From CAILHX01 sp964511385 (GTDB taxonomy: Bacteria > Pseudomonadota > Gammaproteobacteria > Burkholderiales > Methylophilaceae), in contig CAZEFE010000001.1 in the NCBI GenBank assembly GCA_964511385.1, positions 124,001-188,000 of the forward strand: 64,000 bases of DNA. The letters run 5' to 3'. Made by a program: the position numbers and the translations under genes. The notes beneath the pieces were generated by a model. The model ran no database searches. It saw nothing but the letters and a program-made list of their open reading frames with translations, and was not told the DNA's origin. Shown one piece after another: positions 50,813-60,386 of the stretch; position 1 is the stretch's first letter; every line of letters begins with the position of its first letter.

Positions 50813-50841
50813 GGAGCAGGGTGCCCTTGGCATCCTGCTCC
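50813..50841 (-). terminator. Terminator after the DUF3683 gene
   Basis: A 13-bp stem (GGAGCAGGATGCC with GGCACCCTGCTCC, one G-U) and a 3-nt loop lie 5 nt beyond the gene's stop, followed on the minus strand by GTTTTC. Confidence 0.8.
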
Positions 50842-50846
50842 AATAA

Positions 50847-53800
50847 CTACAACAGCACCTTCTCCACCCCGCCGTTATTCGCCTTCGCCACATACCCCTG
50901 CAACCAGTCTTCGCCCAGCAGGTGCTTGGCCATTTCCACCACGATGTAGTCGGCTTCGATGCCGGTGTCGTCGCTGTATCTCGACAAGCCTTGCAGGCAG
51001 CTGGGGCAGGAGGTGAGGATTTTTACCGGCATTTGCGGTTCGCCGGGGGTGAGGCCCATCTGGCCCAAGCCTTTTTCCAGTTCTTCCTGTTTGCGCATCT
51101 TGACCTGGGTGGCGATGTCGGGGCGGGCGACGGCGAAGGTGCCGGATTCGCCGCAGCAGCGGTCGTTGAGTTGCACTTCGCTGCCGATCAGGTCGTTGGC
51201 GACTTTGATGCCGGAATAGGTTTTCATCGGCGTGTGGCAGGGTTCGTGGTACATGTATCTGGTGCCGGTGATGCCTTCCAGTTTCAGCCCTTTTTCCAGC
51301 AGGTATTCGTGGATGTCCAATAAACGGCAGCCGGGGAATATCTTGTCGAATTCGTATTTCAGCAACTGGTCCATGCAGGTGCCGCAGGAGACGATCACGG
51401 TCTTGATGTCGAGGTAGTTGAGCGTGTTGGCGACGCGGTGGAACAGTACTCTATTTTCAGTCGTGATCTGCTGGCCTTTGTCGTGGTTGCCGGCGGAGGT
51501 TTGCGGGTAGCCGCAGCACAGGTAGCCGGGCGGCAATACCGTAATCGCGCCGACCTCAAACAGCATGGCTTGCGTGGCCAGGCCGACCTGGCTGAACAGG
51601 CGCTCGGAGCCGCAGCCGGGGAAGTAGAACACGGCTTCGGCATCCTCGCCCGCCTTTTGCGGGTTGCGGATAATAGGAATCATCGTATCGTCTTCGATGC
51701 CTAACAATGCCCTGGAGGTCTTGCTCGGCATTTTTTTCGGCATTGGGCGATTGAGAAAATGGATCACCTGCGCCTTGATTTCCGGCTTGCCCAGGGTGGA
51801 GGGCGGCTGGCGCTTGAAGGTATTGACCGCGGGCAGCAGGCGCTTGGCCAGGTTGGCGGCCAGGCGTTGCGCGGCGTAGCCGAACTGGATCATGCCGCCG
51901 CGCAGCAGTTTGATGGTGGCGGGGTCCTTGGCGTTGAGGAAAGCCATGCCCAGCGTGGTGCCGGGGTTGAAGTTCTTTTTGCCTTGCTTGCGCAGGAAGT
52001 TGCGCATGGCGATGGATACGTCGCCGAAATCGATGTCCACCGGGCAGGGCTTCAGGCAGCGGTGGCACACCGTGCAATGGTCGGCAACGTCGTTGAACTC
52101 GTCGAAGTGTTTGATGGAGATGCCGCGCCGGGTCTGTTCCTCGTACAAAAACGCCTCGATCAGCAGCGAGGTGCCGAGGATCTTGTTGCGCGGGCTGTAC
52201 AGCAAATTGGCGCGCGGCACGTGCGTGGTGCACACCGGCTTGCACTTGCCGCAACGTAAACAATCCTTGATCGAATCGGCGATTTCGCCGATTTCCGATT
52301 GCTCCATGATCAGCGATTCGACTTCCAGCAGCGCGAACGACGGCGTGTAGGCGTTGCGCAAGTCGGCGCCCGCCATCAGCTTGCCCTTGTTGAAGCGGCC
52401 TTCCGGGTCGACTTTGCGCTTGTATTCGGCAAAGGTGTCGATCACCTGCCGGTCGAGGAACTCCAGCTTGGTGATGCCGATGCCGTGCTCGCCGGAGATC
52501 ACGCCGCCCAGGTCGGTGGCCAGTTGCATGATGCGCGCCACGGCGTGGTTGGCCTCCTGCAGCATGGCGTAGTCGTCGGAATTGACCGGGATGTTGGTGT
52601 GCACGTTGCCGTCGCCGGCATGCATGTGCAGCGCCACGAACACGCGGCTTTTCAGCACAGTTTTGTGGATTTCGTCGAGGCGCTCGAGGATTTTCTGGTA
52701 TTCGCGGCCGGTGAAAATCTGGTGCAGGGTGCGGCGCACTTCGCGCTTCCACGAGATGCGCAATTCCCGGTCTTGCACCGCGCGGAACACGTTGGCGAAA
52801 TTGCCCAGGCCCAGTTGCGCCAGCGTTTCTTCGGCCAGGTGGCCGAGCGCGGTTAGCGGCGAGTCCATGTGCTGCAGGATATGGCTCCAGCGCTGACGGG
52901 TTTCCGCGAGGTGCGCCAGCGCCAGCTTGCGTTTGGATTCCAGCAGTTCCGGGTCGTTGGCGGTTTCCTCGTCCTTGAGCAGCGGCAGCTCGCCCTGCAA
53001 AAAGGCTTCCAGTTCGTCCAGCAGGCGCAGCTTGTTGTTGACCGAGAGTTCGATGTTGATGCGTTCCACACCGTCGGAATAATCACCCAGCCGGTCCAGC
53101 GGGATCACCACGTCTTCGTTGATCTTGAACGCGTTGGTGTGCGCGGCGATGGCGGCGGTACGGGCGCGATCCAGCCAGAATTTCTTGCGCGTTTCGGCGC
53201 TGACGGCAATAAAGCCTTCACCGCCGCGGGCGTTGGCCAGGCGCACGATGTGCGACGCCGCGGCGCCCACGTCGTTTTCGCTGTCGCTGGCAATGTCGGC
53301 AATCAGCACCATTTTCGGCCGCTCGGTGCGGCTGGCCTTGGTGGCGTAGCCCACGGCCTTCAGGTAGCGCTCGTCCAGGTGTTCCAAGCCTGCCAGTAAA
53401 GTTGTGCCGTTGCTGTCCAGGTAATCCTTGATCTCGACGATGGCCGGCACCGCCAGCGACACCGAGCCGAAAAATTCCAGCGCGATGGTGCGCACATGCT
53501 GCGGCATCTTGTGCAGGATGAAGGTGGCGCTGGTGATCAGGCCGTCGCAGCCTTCCTTTTGTATCCCCGGCAGCCCGGCCAGGAATTTATCGGTGACGTC
53601 CTTGCCCAGGCCCGCCTTGCGGAAATGCGGCCCCGGGATGGTCAGCGTTTCTTCGCCGAGCTTGGTGGTGCCGTCTTCCTTGAAGCGCTCGATGAGGAAA
53701 GTCGCCACGGCCGCATCGTGTATCTTGCCCAGGTTGTGGTTGACGCGGGTGATCTGCAGCCATTCCGCATCCGGCGTCACCATGCGCCACGAGGCCAGGT

Positions 53801-54680
53801 TGTCCAGCGCGGTGCCCCACAGCACGGCCTTCTTGCCGCCGGCGTTCATCGCCACGTTGCCGCCGATGCAGGAGGCGTCGGCCGACGTCGGGTCCACGGC
53901 GAATTCGAAACCGGCGTCGGAGGCGGCTTCCATCACGCGGCGGGTGACCACGCCGGCGCCGCAATGGATGGTGGGCACCTGCCCGGTGACGCCCGGCAGG
54001 TGGGTGCGCTGCACGCTGCCCAGGGTATCCAGTTTTTCAGTATTGATCACGGCCGACAGCGGCGTCAGCGGCACCGCGCCGCCGGTGTAGCCAGTACCGC
54101 CGCCGCGCGGGATGATGGTGAGGCCGAGTTCGATACAGGCGCGCACCAGTGCCGCGGTTTCCTGCTCGGTATCCGGGGTGATCACCACGAACGGGTATTC
54201 CACGCGCCAGTCGGTGGCGTCGGTGACGTGCGACACGCGCGCCAGGCCGTCGAACTGGATGTTGTCCTTGCGCGTCAGGCGGCTGAGCCGGGACAGGGTT
54301 TTTTTGCGCAGCGCAGCGGTCTGGCGGAAATCTTCTTCAAACCGGGCCACGGCCTGGCGCGCGGCTTCGATCAGCGTGTTGACGCGCGGGTTGCCCTGGC
54401 TACGCTCGTCGATGGCGTTGATGCGGTGGTGCAGCGCTTCGATCAGCGCGGCGCGGCGCTTGGCGTTGGCGAGCAGGTCGTCCTGCAAATACGGGTTGCG
54501 CGACACCACCCACAAATCCCCCAGCACCTCGAACAGCATGCGTGCGGAACGACCGGTCTTGCGCTCACCGCGCAGCTCGTTCAGGATTTCCCAGGAGGAC
54601 TCACCCAGGAAGCGAATGACAATTTCGCGGTCGGAGAATGAGGTGTAGTTGTAAGGGATTTCGCGCAGGCGGGTGGTCAT
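50847..54680 (-). CDS. DUF3683 FAD-linked oxidase / Fe-S / CCG-domain fusion protein
   Basis: A 1,277-residue cytoplasmic oxidoreductase. Domains in order: DUF3683 (about 1-110; IPYNYTSFSDREIVIRFLGE), FAD-binding type 4 (about 165-345; IIPRGGGTGYTGGAVPL), FAD-oxidase C-terminal region (about 430-760; HMHAGDGNVHTN, GVISGEHGIG), two 4Fe-4S motifs (CLRCGKCKPVC and CTVCHRCLKPC, about 845-910) and two CCG domains (CCGYPQTSAGN and CCGESGTFAV, about 1050-1240). It looks like GlcD, GlcF and heterodisulfide-reductase-type parts in one chain. It probably oxidises a 2-hydroxyacid such as lactate or glycolate and passes electrons to quinone; the substrate is not established. A diverged copy of its 3' end lies 325 bp downstream. 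Confidence 0.88.
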   Translation of the reverse strand: MTTRLREIPYNYTSFSDREIVIRFLGESSWEILNELRGERKTGRSARMLFEVLGDLWVVSRNPYLQDDLLANAKRRAALIEALHHRINAIDERSQGNPRVNTLIEAARQAVARFEEDFRQTAALRKKTLSRLSRLTRKDNIQFDGLARVSHVTDATDWRVEYPFVVITPDTEQETAALVRACIELGLTIIPRGGGTGYTGGAVPLTPLSAVINTEKLDTLGSVQRTHLPGVTGQVPTIHCGAGVVTRRVMEAASDAGFEFAVDPTSADASCIGGNVAMNAGGKKAVLWGTALDNLASWRMVTPDAEWLQITRVNHNLGKIHDAAVATFLIERFKEDGTTKLGEETLTIPGPHFRKAGLGKDVTDKFLAGLPGIQKEGCDGLITSATFILHKMPQHVRTIALEFFGSVSLAVPAIVEIKDYLDSNGTTLLAGLEHLDERYLKAVGYATKASRTERPKMVLIADIASDSENDVGAAASHIVRLANARGGEGFIAVSAETRKKFWLDRARTAAIAAHTNAFKINEDVVIPLDRLGDYSDGVERINIELSVNNKLRLLDELEAFLQGELPLLKDEETANDPELLESKRKLALAHLAETRQRWSHILQHMDSPLTALGHLAEETLAQLGLGNFANVFRAVQDRELRISWKREVRRTLHQIFTGREYQKILERLDEIHKTVLKSRVFVALHMHAGDGNVHTNIPVNSDDYAMLQEANHAVARIMQLATDLGGVISGEHGIGITKLEFLDRQVIDTFAEYKRKVDPEGRFNKGKLMAGADLRNAYTPSFALLEVESLIMEQSEIGEIADSIKDCLRCGKCKPVCTTHVPRANLLYSPRNKILGTSLLIEAFLYEEQTRRGISIKHFDEFNDVADHCTVCHRCLKPCPVDIDFGDVSIAMRNFLRKQGKKNFNPGTTLGMAFLNAKDPATIKLLRGGMIQFGYAAQRLAANLAKRLLPAVNTFKRQPPSTLGKPEIKAQVIHFLNRPMPKKMPSKTSRALLGIEDDTMIPIIRNPQKAGEDAEAVFYFPGCGSERLFSQVGLATQAMLFEVGAITVLPPGYLCCGYPQTSAGNHDKGQQITTENRVLFHRVANTLNYLDIKTVIVSCGTCMDQLLKYEFDKIFPGCRLLDIHEYLLEKGLKLEGITGTRYMYHEPCHTPMKTYSGIKVANDLIGSEVQLNDRCCGESGTFAVARPDIATQVKMRKQEELEKGLGQMGLTPGEPQMPVKILTSCPSCLQGLSRYSDDTGIEADYIVVEMAKHLLGEDWLQGYVAKANNGGVEKVLL

Positions 54681-54755
54681 TGCGGCTTGATGCGTATGAA
54701 AAAAGAGGCATTATAAGCCTTTGCCGGCACGCTATAAACGGTGGCGTGAGTAGGG

Positions 54756-57650
54756 CTACCCTATCCCCCGGGCGGCCTGGTCGAAAAAGCGGCTGAACGG
54801 CGCCGGCTGCCCGACATGGTAGCCCTGCACGTAATCCACGCCGAATGTGCGCAGCAGTTCCAGGGTGGCGGCGTCTTCCACATGTTCCGCCACGATTTTC
54901 TTGCCGTAACCGCGGGCCAGTTCCACCATGGCGCGCACGAAAATCTGGTCGTCCGGTTTCTCCGTCAGGTTGTGGATGAAGGAGCCGTCGATCTTGATGT
55001 AGTCCACCGGCAGGTGTTTCAGGTAATAAAAAGACGCGAAGCCGCTGCCAAAATCATCCACCGAAAACGCGCATCCCAGGTCTTTCACCGCATGGATGAA
55101 TTTCTGCGCGGTGGCGAAATCGGCAATGGCCGCCGTTTCGGTGATTTCGAAAATGATCCGGCGCGGATCGATATGGCTGACCAGGATGGTTTGGCGCAAG
55201 GCGTTGAGCAGCGTGGTGTTGCCGATATTCGCTCCCGACAGGTTGATGGCGAACACGGTTTGCTGGTACTGCTCCGGCAGCGAGGCCAGCAGCCGCAAGG
55301 TTTTCTGCATGATCCAGTTGTCCAGCCCGCGGATCAGCCCGCTCAGTTCCGCTACCCCCATGAACAGTTCAGGCAGGGCGAGTTCGCCATCATCCAGCCT
55401 CAGCCTGATCAGCGCCTCGTAATGCTGGACGGTGTTGTCGGCCAGGCCCATGACCGGCTGCAAATACAGTTCGAACTTGTCTTCCGCCATGCCGTGTTCG
55501 ATGCGTTTTTCCCAGGTCATGGAATCCAGCAACTGCTCGCGCACGTTTTCGCTTTGCGAGAACACATGCCAGGAGCCACGCTGCCGCTGCTTGGCCTGGT
55601 ACATGGCGATGTCGGCCTGGGTCATCAGTTCCGGGACGCTGATGTCCTCGTTGGAGAAATAGGCGATGCCGATGCTGGCGGAAGTGCGCTGGTTGACGCC
55701 CAGGTCCTCCAGCCCGATATTGCCCAGTTGCGCGTTGATACGTTGCGCCACACCCAGCGCCCCGGCGCGACTGGAATCCAGCGTGGCAATAGCGAATTCG
55801 TCGCCGCCCATGCGCCCGAGGATGTCCACGTTGCGCAACACCTTGTGCAATTCGCCCACCACGCGCAGCAGCAGCGTGTCGCCTGCCTGGTGGCCGCGCG
55901 TGTCGTTGATGTTCTTGAAATGGTCCAGGTCCAGGTACAGCAGCGCACCTTGCAGGCTGTGGCGCTTGGCGGTTTCCTGCATGTGTTCCAGTTCGGCCTG
56001 GAAACGGCGGCGGTTGAAGCAGCCGGTGAGCGGGTCGTGGTCGGCCAGGTAAGCCAGCTTGCTTTCGTTCTGGATGCGTTCGGTAATGTCCACGCCCATG
56101 GACAGCAGCAATCCTTCTTCGCCGGCGCTGCCCTGCAGGCGGGTATGCACCCAGGAAACGGTATGCGGATTGCCATCGGCGCCGGTCAATTCCGATTCAT
56201 GGCGGAATTCGTTCAGCGTCGAAGCCAGCACCTGCTGCAACTGTTCGTGCGCCTCGGCGCCGGCCCCATGCAACGGGACGGAATCGGCCAGCGGCTGGTT
56301 GCGCAGTTCGTTTTCGGTCAGGCCCATCAGCGTGGTTCCGTAGCGATTGACGGTGAGGATATTGCCGTCGCTGTTACTGACGATGATGACCGCCTGCGCA
56401 TGGTCGAGCAGGCTGGCGGCAAAGGCTTTTTCTCGCAACACCTGGCCCAGGCTGCGTTGCAGGGCATGGGTGCGTTCGGACACATCCTGTTCCAGCCCCT
56501 GCAGGCGGTGGGAAAGCGAGATGGCGGCATTGTTCAGTACGTCGACCTCGTCATGCCACTTGATGTGGCCGCGCGTGGCAACGGCGTTGCGGAACTGCTC
56601 GAACGAACTGAGACCGAGCAGCGGCAGCGCGTTGACGGTGCGCAGCATCCGCCCCAGCGGCTGCGCCAGCAGCGCGTACAACAGCGCCAGCGTCAGCGCC
56701 GAGCCGCACAGCACCATGAGCACGCCGCGCCAGGCCGTGGCGCGTACTTCCGCCAGCCCGCGGGTCACATCCTCGACCATCAGCAGGTGGACGCCGGGAA
56801 TCCGGTTTTCCTGGCGTAGCACCAGTGGCAGCAACTGCCAGGTTTTTTCCCCCTGTTCGACCAATTGCCCCGTGGCCGGGATGGTGCGCGGGTCGTGGAG
56901 CCTGGCGGCATGGCTCAGTACGGCAAGGCTGCTGTCCGGGGTGGAGGCTGCTTCTACCCGCACGCCCCATTTTACCCACGGCTGGCTGGCGGATTGGCGG
57001 CCGTTTGCCGGCATGTCCGCCAGCAGGATGATGTCGGCACTGGAAATGGTGCGGAACGCCAGCACCGTGTCGGCGAGCGATGCACCGACCGCCAGCACGC
57101 CCGATACCTTTTGGTGGGAGAGTGTGGGTGCCAGTGCCACCATGCGGCAGACCGGGGCGCAGGCAATAAAGCTGAGCGGTGTTTCCTCGCGGATGCTTTT
57201 TTGCAGCGCGGCCTGCCACTGTTCCGACAGGTCGAGCACGGCGTTGTCGCTGCTCCAGTGCGCCAGCGGCTGTGCCGTGGCATCAAACAGCCAGGCTTCC
57301 TCCAGGCCAATATCGAATTGCAGCGCGGACCAAGTTTCATTCCAGTGCTGGCGGAATGTGCCCATCTCGCGCGGAGTGGGGATGTCATGGGTTGCGGCGA
57401 GCGCGGGAGCAACCGCGGCGATACGTTTAAGGTGCTGGTGCTGGTGACCGAGCAAGCCATTAATCTGATAAATGGCGGTTTCGCGCACAGTCTTGCGCGC
57501 TGCTTGGTATTGACCTAACAGGTGCTGGTAGGAAATCCATGCCAGGAAGGCGCTGATGAATACGGTGAGCAATGCCAACACCAGCACCAGCCGCCAGCGC
57601 AGGCTGAAGAAGCGCTGGGGGGGAAGGTCGGAAATGGGTTGGGTTGGCAT
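54756..57650 (-). CDS. Membrane PAS-GGDEF-EAL c-di-GMP enzyme
   Basis: A 964-residue protein. Two membrane helices (about 18-42 and 310-332) bracket a periplasmic sensor of about 270 residues. A HAMP-like linker with coiled coil (about 335-420), PAS (about 415-540), GGDEF (about 545-705; GRMGGDEFAIATL, with RNVD inhibitory-site motif before it) and EAL (about 720-955; YEALIRLRL, EITETAAI, VDDFGSGFASFYYL) follow. Both signatures are intact, although the late AEGVE motif reads AEHVE. It lies 4 nt after a porin gene, which in turn overlaps a PstS-like gene, so the periplasmic domain may read the state of that pair. Confidence 0.9.
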   Translation of the reverse strand: MPTQPISDLPPQRFFSLRWRLVLVLALLTVFISAFLAWISYQHLLGQYQAARKTVRETAIYQINGLLGHQHQHLKRIAAVAPALAATHDIPTPREMGTFRQHWNETWSALQFDIGLEEAWLFDATAQPLAHWSSDNAVLDLSEQWQAALQKSIREETPLSFIACAPVCRMVALAPTLSHQKVSGVLAVGASLADTVLAFRTISSADIILLADMPANGRQSASQPWVKWGVRVEAASTPDSSLAVLSHAARLHDPRTIPATGQLVEQGEKTWQLLPLVLRQENRIPGVHLLMVEDVTRGLAEVRATAWRGVLMVLCGSALTLALLYALLAQPLGRMLRTVNALPLLGLSSFEQFRNAVATRGHIKWHDEVDVLNNAAISLSHRLQGLEQDVSERTHALQRSLGQVLREKAFAASLLDHAQAVIIVSNSDGNILTVNRYGTTLMGLTENELRNQPLADSVPLHGAGAEAHEQLQQVLASTLNEFRHESELTGADGNPHTVSWVHTRLQGSAGEEGLLLSMGVDITERIQNESKLAYLADHDPLTGCFNRRRFQAELEHMQETAKRHSLQGALLYLDLDHFKNINDTRGHQAGDTLLLRVVGELHKVLRNVDILGRMGGDEFAIATLDSSRAGALGVAQRINAQLGNIGLEDLGVNQRTSASIGIAYFSNEDISVPELMTQADIAMYQAKQRQRGSWHVFSQSENVREQLLDSMTWEKRIEHGMAEDKFELYLQPVMGLADNTVQHYEALIRLRLDDGELALPELFMGVAELSGLIRGLDNWIMQKTLRLLASLPEQYQQTVFAINLSGANIGNTTLLNALRQTILVSHIDPRRIIFEITETAAIADFATAQKFIHAVKDLGCAFSVDDFGSGFASFYYLKHLPVDYIKIDGSFIHNLTEKPDDQIFVRAMVELARGYGKKIVAEHVEDAATLELLRTFGVDYVQGYHVGQPAPFSRFFDQAARGIG

Positions 57651-57654
57651 GATA

Positions 57655-58854
57655 TTAGAAATGGTAGGAGCCCAATAGCATCAGCATGTTCCAGTCGCGT
57701 TCCAGATCGGCGGCTACCGGGTTGTCCAGCGGTGACAAGCCGCCGGTTCCCTTGGCGTGGTGCCATTCGGTGCGCAGCATGAAGCCGGGCGTCACGTCGT
57801 AACGCAACCCCACGATCCAGTCATGGAGATATTGTCCATGGGACGGCAGCCCTGTTCTGGCGGCAAATTGTTTACCGCTGGGGTCGTCCTTGTCCGAGGT
57901 GATGTTGTCGTAGCGCAGCAGCATTTCCCATTGTGGCATGAAGCGATATTGTGCCTGCACGTACCAGTCCTCGGAGGTGCTGTCCAGCAGGGTGATCCCG
58001 CCACTCACTATTTTTCCCTTGCGCTGCGAATATTCGCCAGTCAGGGTGATGTATTCATTGGTGTATTGCAAAGACAGGATCCATGGCTTGAATTTCATGT
58101 CTCTTCTGGGATTAGGGTCGCCCTGGCCGGGGTGGTAGACCGATTTATGCGGATCGTAAGAGAATCCGCCGCGCCATTGCTTGTCGTTGGTTTCATAGAG
58201 TACGCGGATACCGGTGGTCAATCCGTTCTGGTCCAGCTCGCCGGGCGCGTGTGGCGCCACCAGGGAAGCCTTGTTGCTGCGGTCATCCAGAGGCAGGCTG
58301 ATGATGCCGGTAATGGCTTCGAGCGTTCCGCCGGGCACGGCCAGGTTGCCGTAAACATGTATCCCGTCGCCAGACAGCGCCAGTTTGCGCAGGGAGTCAA
58401 AATAGATCGGTTGCGGTACGATGATGCCGGGCCGGGTAAAGGCGACGTCGCGGGTGTCGGTGTACAGGCCGTAGGGATTTTTCATGCGCCCCAGGCGCAC
58501 GCCGGCCTTGTTTTCCGCGCTGCTGAGCAGGGTGAGGTCAACAAAGGCGTAGTCCAGCCACAATTCACCGTCGTCCATTTCGCCGGCGCGGCGCGAAATC
58601 AGCTGTGCCGAGAGTTGGATGCCGGGGGTGACGCGGTAGGAGCCGTTGAGGCCGATTTCGCGGAAATCGAAACTGACGTGGTCGCTGCTGCTGCCGTACC
58701 AGTTGTTGTTGGTGCTGGCCACCAGCCCCTGGGTGAAGAAACCGTGCACCTGCCCCTTGCCGTCGCCCCAGTCCATGGCCGGTGCCGAGGGCGGGAACGC
58801 GAGCAGACATAACGCCAACCAGGGTAGGATCCGCTGTCGATTCGGCTTATTCAT
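57655..58854 (-). CDS. Porin-like outer-membrane protein linked to GGDEF-EAL enzyme
   Basis: A 399-residue protein with a signal peptide (about 1-26, ending SAPA) and an alternating-strand barrel that ends LLGSYHF with a C-terminal Phe. No TonB box or plug is seen. It begins GKGQVHGFFTQGLVAST, a start shared by a group of uncharacterised porins that sit with a PBP-like protein and a c-di-GMP enzyme. It overlaps the upstream PBP-like gene by 8 nt and lies 4 nt before the GGDEF-EAL gene. A role in solute sensing or exopolysaccharide traffic is speculative. Confidence 0.75.
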   Translation of the reverse strand: MNKPNRQRILPWLALCLLAFPPSAPAMDWGDGKGQVHGFFTQGLVASTNNNWYGSSSDHVSFDFREIGLNGSYRVTPGIQLSAQLISRRAGEMDDGELWLDYAFVDLTLLSSAENKAGVRLGRMKNPYGLYTDTRDVAFTRPGIIVPQPIYFDSLRKLALSGDGIHVYGNLAVPGGTLEAITGIISLPLDDRSNKASLVAPHAPGELDQNGLTTGIRVLYETNDKQWRGGFSYDPHKSVYHPGQGDPNPRRDMKFKPWILSLQYTNEYITLTGEYSQRKGKIVSGGITLLDSTSEDWYVQAQYRFMPQWEMLLRYDNITSDKDDPSGKQFAARTGLPSHGQYLHDWIVGLRYDVTPGFMLRTEWHHAKGTGGLSPLDNPVAADLERDWNMLMLLGSYHF

Positions 58855-59344
58855 GGCGATCGCTCCTCAATTCCAGTTTGCGCATTCTGGTGGTATCTGC
58901 CCGTTCTTTTGACACGTATCCCACCGCGCCCGGCGTCGCGGCGATGCGCGCCAGCATTTCGTCCTCATTGGCGACTTCGATCGGCGCCTGCCCGGTACCG
59001 GAATACACCTGGCGATCCCAGGCCGTGCGCAACTGGTGGGGGAAGATGTTCAGGATGGTTTTGCAAAAGACATCGTGCAGCGGGTGGCGGTCGGGCAGTA
59101 CGTACACTTTGACGGCACGGCCGTCCGGCCATTGCGGTGAGCGCATGCCGAACAGGCCGCGTGCCTGGTTCAGCGTGATGGAGGTCTGGAGGACATCGGC
59201 ATGGGCGACGATGACCGGCTCGCCTGCAGGCAGCGCTGGCTGCGACCAAAGTAATACCCATGCCAGCAACAGCCCGCCAAGCCAGTTCGATGGGTAAAAG
59301 GTTCGGAGCACTTGCAGATAACCGTAAACCAATGACAAGCTCAT
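58847..59344 (-). CDS. Small PstS-like periplasmic binding protein
   Basis: A 165-residue protein. After a longer-than-usual leader (hydrophobic about 20-38, ending PALPA) the mature part, EPVIVAHADVLQTSITL... with ARGLFGMRSPQWPDGR, VYVLPDRHPLHDVF and TPGAVGYVSKE, matches the shortened phosphate-binding-like (PBP-like 2) group. It lacks most of a full PstS, so it is probably a one-lobe sensor rather than a transporter receptor. First gene of a three-gene unit with the porin and GGDEF-EAL enzyme. The RBS is weak; the start may be internal. Confidence 0.75.
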   Translation of the reverse strand: MSLSLVYGYLQVLRTFYPSNWLGGLLLAWVLLWSQPALPAGEPVIVAHADVLQTSITLNQARGLFGMRSPQWPDGRAVKVYVLPDRHPLHDVFCKTILNIFPHQLRTAWDRQVYSGTGQAPIEVANEDEMLARIAATPGAVGYVSKERADTTRMRKLELRSDRHE

Positions 59345-59449
59345 GCTATCACAATAGATGTGACTGATTGTCGAGGGTGGACAGCAACGGATTGAGTTTT
59401 TCGTGGTTAACGGTACACTCGCAGCGTTTGTGAACGAATACGGAGCATT

Positions 59450-59938
59450 ATGAAAATCTGGCTACCTATCGCGGTGATTGCCCTGCTGGCCGGCTTGTGG
59501 CTGGCCCTGGACAACCCTGACCGCGCGCCGCAGGTGTCGCTTTCCACGCTGGAAGGCAAGACGCTGGCCCTGGACAGCCTGCAGGGCAAGGTGGTGCTGG
59601 TCAATTTCTGGGCCACCAGCTGCCCCGGCTGCATCAAGGAAATGCCGGGCCTGGTGCAGACCTACCGCGACTATCATGGCAAAGGTTTTGAAACGGTGGC
59701 GGTGGCGATGTCATACGACCCGCCTTCCCACGTGCTGAACTATGCCCGGAAAAACGCGCTGCCGTTTATCGTGGCGCTGGATGCCGATGGCGGTGCCGCA
59801 CAGGCGTTTGGCAACGTACAGGTCACCCCGACGTCATTCTTGATCGACCGGCAGGGCAAGGTCGTGCGGCGCATCATGGGCGAGATCGATTTTGCCGCGT
59901 TCCGCCGCGAACTGGACGACTTGCTCAAGGCGCGCTGA
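59450..59938 (+). CDS. TlpA-family thioredoxin-like protein
   Basis: A 162-residue protein with an N-terminal membrane anchor or uncleaved signal (about 1-22), then a periplasmic thioredoxin domain with active site CPGC (FWATSCPGCIKEMPGL), cis-Pro in VQVTPTSFLIDRQG. TlpA/ResA proteins reduce disulfides, often for cytochrome c maturation. It overlaps hemJ by one base. A cytochrome c gene lies at 63.4 kb. Confidence 0.9.
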   Translation: MKIWLPIAVIALLAGLWLALDNPDRAPQVSLSTLEGKTLALDSLQGKVVLVNFWATSCPGCIKEMPGLVQTYRDYHGKGFETVAVAMSYDPPSHVLNYARKNALPFIVALDADGGAAQAFGNVQVTPTSFLIDRQGKVVRRIMGEIDFAAFRRELDDLLKAR

Positions 59939-60348
59939 TGCTCTGGGTCAAGGCGCTGCACATTGTTTTTGTCACCAGCTGGTTCGCCGGGCTGTTTTAC
60001 CTGCCGCGCCTGTTCGTCAACCATGCCATGGTGGACGACCCCGCCACGCTGCAGCGCCTGGAGTTGATGGAGCGCAAGCTGTACCGCTTCATGACGCCGC
60101 TGGCGGTGTTGGCGCTGGGTTTCGGCTTGTGGTTGTGGCTGGGTTACGGCATCACCGGGGCATGGATGCATGCCAAGCTGGCGCTGGTGGCCGTGCTGGT
60201 CGGCTATCACCACTATTGCGGCAGGCTGCTGCGCGATTTTGCGCAGGGGCGCAACCGCCGCAGCCATGTGTGGTACCGGTTTTTTAATGAAATTCCGGTG
60301 CTGGTGCTGTTTGTTGTGGTGATTCTGGTTGTGGTCAAGCCGTTCTGA
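59938..60348 (+). CDS. hemJ: Protoporphyrinogen IX oxidase HemJ
   Basis: Oxidises protoporphyrinogen IX in heme synthesis in many bacteria that lack HemG and HemY. The 136 residues form four membrane helices and include the conserved LHIVFVTSWFAGLFYLPRLF with His and Arg, and ERKLYRFMTPLAV. The start shares a base with the stop of the TlpA-like gene, suggesting coupled expression of heme and thiol functions. Confidence 0.92.
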   Translation: MLWVKALHIVFVTSWFAGLFYLPRLFVNHAMVDDPATLQRLELMERKLYRFMTPLAVLALGFGLWLWLGYGITGAWMHAKLALVAVLVGYHHYCGRLLRDFAQGRNRRSHVWYRFFNEIPVLVLFVVVILVVVKPF

Positions 60349-60386
60349 CGGCGATAATTCGTCTTTTTTCTGATTCGGAAACTTTC

